DNA of 8,873 bases from an uncultured Acetatifactor sp. (GTDB lineage Bacteria > Bacillota > Clostridia > Lachnospirales > Lachnospiraceae): the NCBI GenBank assembly GCA_948496895.1, contig CAOOJO010000089.1, positions 1 to 8,873 on the forward strand, in the 5' to 3' direction. Positions 6,361-8,873 of the stretch are shown here, in pieces; position 1 is the first letter of the stretch, and the number at the start of each line of letters is the position of its first letter. Under the pieces are notes generated by a model. The model searched no databases. It was not told the DNA's origin and saw only the letters and a program-made list of their open reading frames with translations. The position numbers and the translations under genes were made by a program.

Positions 6361-6384
6361 CCGCCTTGTCGTATTAACGCATAT

Positions 6385-6414
6385 ATCTTATCGAAGTCTA
6401 TTCTGTCTTGTCAG
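6385..6414 (-). promoter_or_regulatory. Possible promoter for rfbD and the two-component genes
   Basis: On the minus strand CTGACA (6409-6414, one base off TTGACA) is followed after 18 bases by TAAGAT (6385-6390, two bases off TATAAT). The site lies just past the rpoC stop and upstream of the hairpin at 6332-6360, which would then be part of the leader of the new transcript. Spacing and sequence are acceptable but not strong, and the genes could instead be reached by read-through from rpoC. Confidence 0.3.
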
Positions 6415-6420
6415 GCTCTA

Positions 6421-8873
6421 TTATTCCTCTTCGTCCTCCGCAGACTCTTCCATGGTCTCCTCCATGTCCCCGGCGTCTTCTTCCTCCGCCGCTTCCTCTG
6501 CCTCGTCCGTCTCCTCCTCTAAATCGTCACCCTCGTCCAAGTCCTCCCCTGGCTCCTCATCCCTATCTGCCAGGTCAGCCTCTTCCATGTCCTCGGTCTC
6601 GGCCAGTTCTTCGCCCTCCTCCGGCATGTCGTCGGCTTCCTCCGCCTCCATGCCCTCCTCAGCGTCGAAGTCCTCGTCGTCGAACTCCTCAAAGGAAATG
6701 GTCTCTGTCTCATCCGTGCTCAGCATCGTGTTGCGGTAGCGCTTCATGCCGGTACCCACAGGAATCAGCTTACCAATGATGACGTTCTCCTTCAGGCCGA
6801 TCAGATTGTCTATCTTGCCTTTGATGGCAGCCTCCGTCAGAACCTTGGTGGTCTCCTGGAAGGATGCGGCCGACAGGAAGGAATTGGTGGCCAGCGCGGC
6901 CTTGGTGATGCCAAGCAGCACCTGCTTGCCCTCCGCCAGCTCCTTGCCCTCCGCGTAGAGCGCCTCGTTCATGTCCTCATATTCCAGCACGTCCACCAAA
7001 GTCCCCGGCAGGAAATCGGTATCCCCGCTGTTCTCGATGCGCACCTTTTTCAGCATCTGGCGCACGATGACCTCGATATGCTTATCCGCGATGTCCACGC
7101 CCTGTAAGCGGTACACCCGCTGTACCTCCCGCAGCATGTAGTCCTGCACGGAGCGGATGCCCTTGATCTTCAGCAGGTCATGGGGGTTTACGGAACCTTC
7201 CGTCAGCTCGTCACCGGCCTCCAGCACCTGGCCGTCCAGCACCTTGATGCGGGAGCCGTAGGGAATCAGGTAGGCCTTGCTCTCGCCGGTCTCCTCGTTG
7301 GTGATGACCACCTCCCGCTTCTTCTTGGTGTCCCGCAGCTCCGCCTTGCCGCCGAACTCGGCTATGATGGCAAGACCCTTGGGCTTTCTGGCCTCGAACA
7401 GCTCCTCTACACGGGGAAGACCCTGCGTGATGTCGTCGCCTGCCACGCCGCCGGTATGGAAGGTACGCATGGTCAGCTGGGTTCCGGGCTCACCGATGGA
7501 CTGGGCCGCGATGATGCCTACCGCCTCGCCCACCTGCACGGGCTCGCCTGTGGCCATGTTGGCGCCGTAGCACTTGGCGCAGATGCCCACATGGGAGCGG
7601 CAGGTTAGGATGGTACGAATCTTGATGGCCTCGATGGGCTCTCCCTTCTCGTCCACGCCCGTGCTCAATATCCTGGCCGCGCGGCCCGGCGTGATCATGT
7701 GGTTGTGCTTGACGATCAGCTCCCCGTCCTTATCATAAATGTCCTCACAGGAATACCGCCCGGTGATTCTGTCCTTCAGGCTCTCGATGGTCTCCTTGCC
7801 GTCCATGAAGGCTCTCACTGTCATGCCCGGAATCTCTGTCCTGTCCTCGCAGCAGTCTACCTCCCGGATGCTCAGCTCCTGGGACACGTCCACCATTCGC
7901 CTGGTCAGGTAACCGGAGTCGGCGGTACGCAGCGCCGTGTCGGACAGACCCTTGCGGGCGCCGTGGGCCGACATGAAATACTCCAGAACGTCCAGTCCTT
8001 CACGGAAGTTCGACTTAATCGGCAGCTCGATGGTACGGCCTGTGGTATCCGCCATCAGACCGCGCATGCCGGCCAGCTGTTTGATCTGCTGGTTGGAGCC
8101 ACGGGCGCCGGAGTCGGCCATCATGAAGATATTGTTGTATTTATCCAGACCTGCCAGCAGCACGTCCGTCAGCTCCTTATCGGTCTCGTTCCAGGTCTCC
8201 ACCACCGCGCGGTAGCGCTCCTCCTCGGTAATCAGACCCCTGCGGAAGTTGGTGGAGATCTTATCCACGGTACTTTGAGCCTGGGCCAGCAGCTGGGGCT
8301 TGCTCTCCGGCACGGTCATGTCGGAGATGGACACCGTCATGGCGGCCTGGGTGGAGTACTTGTAGCCGATGGACTTCACATCGTCCAGCACCTCCGCGGT
8401 CCTGGAGGCGCCGTGGGTGTTGATGACCTTCTCCAGAATCTTCTTCAGGCCCTTTTTGTCCACATGGAAGTCCACCTCCGGCTTCAGGAAATTCTCCGGC
8501 AGGCTCCTGTCCACGAAGCCCAGATCCTGGGGCAGGATTTCGTTGAAGATAAAACGGCCCAGCGTAGACTCCACATTGCCGCTGACAATCTCGCCCTCGG
8601 CGTTCTTCTTGGACACCCTGACGGTAATCCTGGAATGCAGTGTCAGATATTTATTCTCATAGGCCAGTATGGCCTCGTTCACGTTCTTGAAGAACTTCCC
8701 CTCGCCCAGGGAGCCCGGCCTCTCCTGGGTCAGGTAGTAGATGCCCAGCACCATGTCCTGGGAGGGCACTGCCACAGGGCCGCCGTCGGAGGGCTTCAAC
8801 AGGTTATTGGGCGACAGGAGCAGGAAACGGCACTCCGCCTGGGCCTCCACGGACAGGGGCAGATGCACTGCCA
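6421..8873 (-). CDS. rpoC: DNA-directed RNA polymerase subunit beta-prime, 5' end missing
   Basis: The C-terminal two thirds of the largest catalytic RNA polymerase subunit, about 816 codons ending at TAA (6421-6423). The window edge cuts the Met that normally follows the Mg-binding NADFDGDQ motif; the first complete residues are AVHLPLSVEAQAE, so the catalytic aspartates lie just outside. Counting from the V of AVHL, the bridge helix is at about 244-272 (MMADSGARGSNQQIKQLAG). The trigger loop is at about 284-325 (EYFMSAHGARKGLSDTA). The zinc-binding cysteines are one of C339/C340 plus C423, C430 and C433 (CRSHVGICAKC). The conserved EAVGIIAAQSIGEPGTQLTM is at 448-467. The usual core ends near KLIPVGTGMKRYRN (700-713), after which about 97 residues are overwhelmingly acidic. 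The GTG at 8868 is an internal codon, not a start. Confidence 0.98.
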   Translation of the reverse strand, partial: AVHLPLSVEAQAECRFLLLSPNNLLKPSDGGPVAVPSQDMVLGIYYLTQERPGSLGEGKFFKNVNEAILAYENKYLTLHSRITVRVSKKNAEGEIVSGNVESTLGRFIFNEILPQDLGFVDRSLPENFLKPEVDFHVDKKGLKKILEKVINTHGASRTAEVLDDVKSIGYKYSTQAAMTVSISDMTVPESKPQLLAQAQSTVDKISTNFRRGLITEEERYRAVVETWNETDKELTDVLLAGLDKYNNIFMMADSGARGSNQQIKQLAGMRGLMADTTGRTIELPIKSNFREGLDVLEYFMSAHGARKGLSDTALRTADSGYLTRRMVDVSQELSIREVDCCEDRTEIPGMTVRAFMDGKETIESLKDRITGRYSCEDIYDKDGELIVKHNHMITPGRAARILSTGVDEKGEPIEAIKIRTILTCRSHVGICAKCYGANMATGEPVQVGEAVGIIAAQSIGEPGTQLTMRTFHTGGVAGDDITQGLPRVEELFEARKPKGLAIIAEFGGKAELRDTKKKREVVITNEETGESKAYLIPYGSRIKVLDGQVLEAGDELTEGSVNPHDLLKIKGIRSVQDYMLREVQRVYRLQGVDIADKHIEVIVRQMLKKVRIENSGDTDFLPGTLVDVLEYEDMNEALYAEGKELAEGKQVLLGITKAALATNSFLSAASFQETTKVLTEAAIKGKIDNLIGLKENVIIGKLIPVGTGMKRYRNTMLSTDETETISFEEFDDEDFDAEEGMEAEEADDMPEEGEELAETEDMEEADLADRDEEPGEDLDEGDDLEEETDEAEEAAEEEDAGDMEETMEESAEDEEE

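Noticed and set aside
6452..6739. Plus-strand frame rich in Ser opposite the rpoC 3' end
   Set aside because: It is the antisense reading of the GAG/GAC-rich acidic tail; the low complexity explains it and no credible ribosome binding site was seen.
8866..8868. GTG at 8868 as a start codon for a short rpoC
   Set aside because: The frame continues to the window edge as (A)TG-GCA-GTG, matching the M-A-V that follows NADFDGDQ in beta-prime, so this is an internal Val codon.

Overview
The window is the end of an assembled contig from a GC-rich member of the Bacillota, most likely Lachnospiraceae. The evidence is the RpoC sequence with its long acidic tail, AGGAGG-type ribosome binding sites, and a YesM/YesN-like two-component system beside an LplB/YtcP-type sugar ABC transporter. 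The family assignment is inferred from recognition, not from a search. The first 52 bases are not genomic: they are an Illumina P5/Read-1 adapter with an 8-base index, left on the contig end.

Every gene lies on the minus strand, so transcription runs from high to low coordinates. In that order: (1) the 3' two thirds of rpoC (RNA polymerase beta-prime), cut at the window edge just after the expected catalytic NADFDGDQ motif and ending in a roughly 97-residue acidic tail; (2) a 176-base gap with a hairpin and a possible promoter; (3) rfbD/rmlD, dTDP-4-dehydrorhamnose reductase; (4) one base later, a YesM-type sensor histidine kinase starting at GTG; (5) overlapping it by 35 bases, a YesN-type response regulator with an AraC-type DNA-binding domain, also starting at GTG; (6) a 128-base AT-rich gap with a clear intrinsic terminator and a perfect TATAAT box directly against it; (7) an LplB-type permease; (8) a YtcP/LplC-type permease; (9) a lipoprotein solute-binding protein cut short by the adapter.

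Genes 4 to 9 form a familiar module. A membrane kinase senses a carbohydrate-related signal and phosphorylates the regulator, which probably activates the downstream importer for an oligosaccharide or related solute. No ATPase gene is present, as is usual for this importer class, which commonly borrows a shared MsmX-like ATPase. The substrate cannot be read from the sequence. The tight packing of rfbD with the kinase suggests co-transcription, but a functional link is only a hypothesis.

I found no clearly new system. The points most worth a second look are the abutting terminator and promoter between regulator and transporter, the acidic RpoC tail, a small tandem repeat in the kinase sensor domain, the rfbD-kinase coupling, and the adapter artefact, which would create a false protein C-terminus. 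No gene-free stretch exceeds 300 bases, and I saw no tRNA, rRNA, CRISPR array or insertion sequence.
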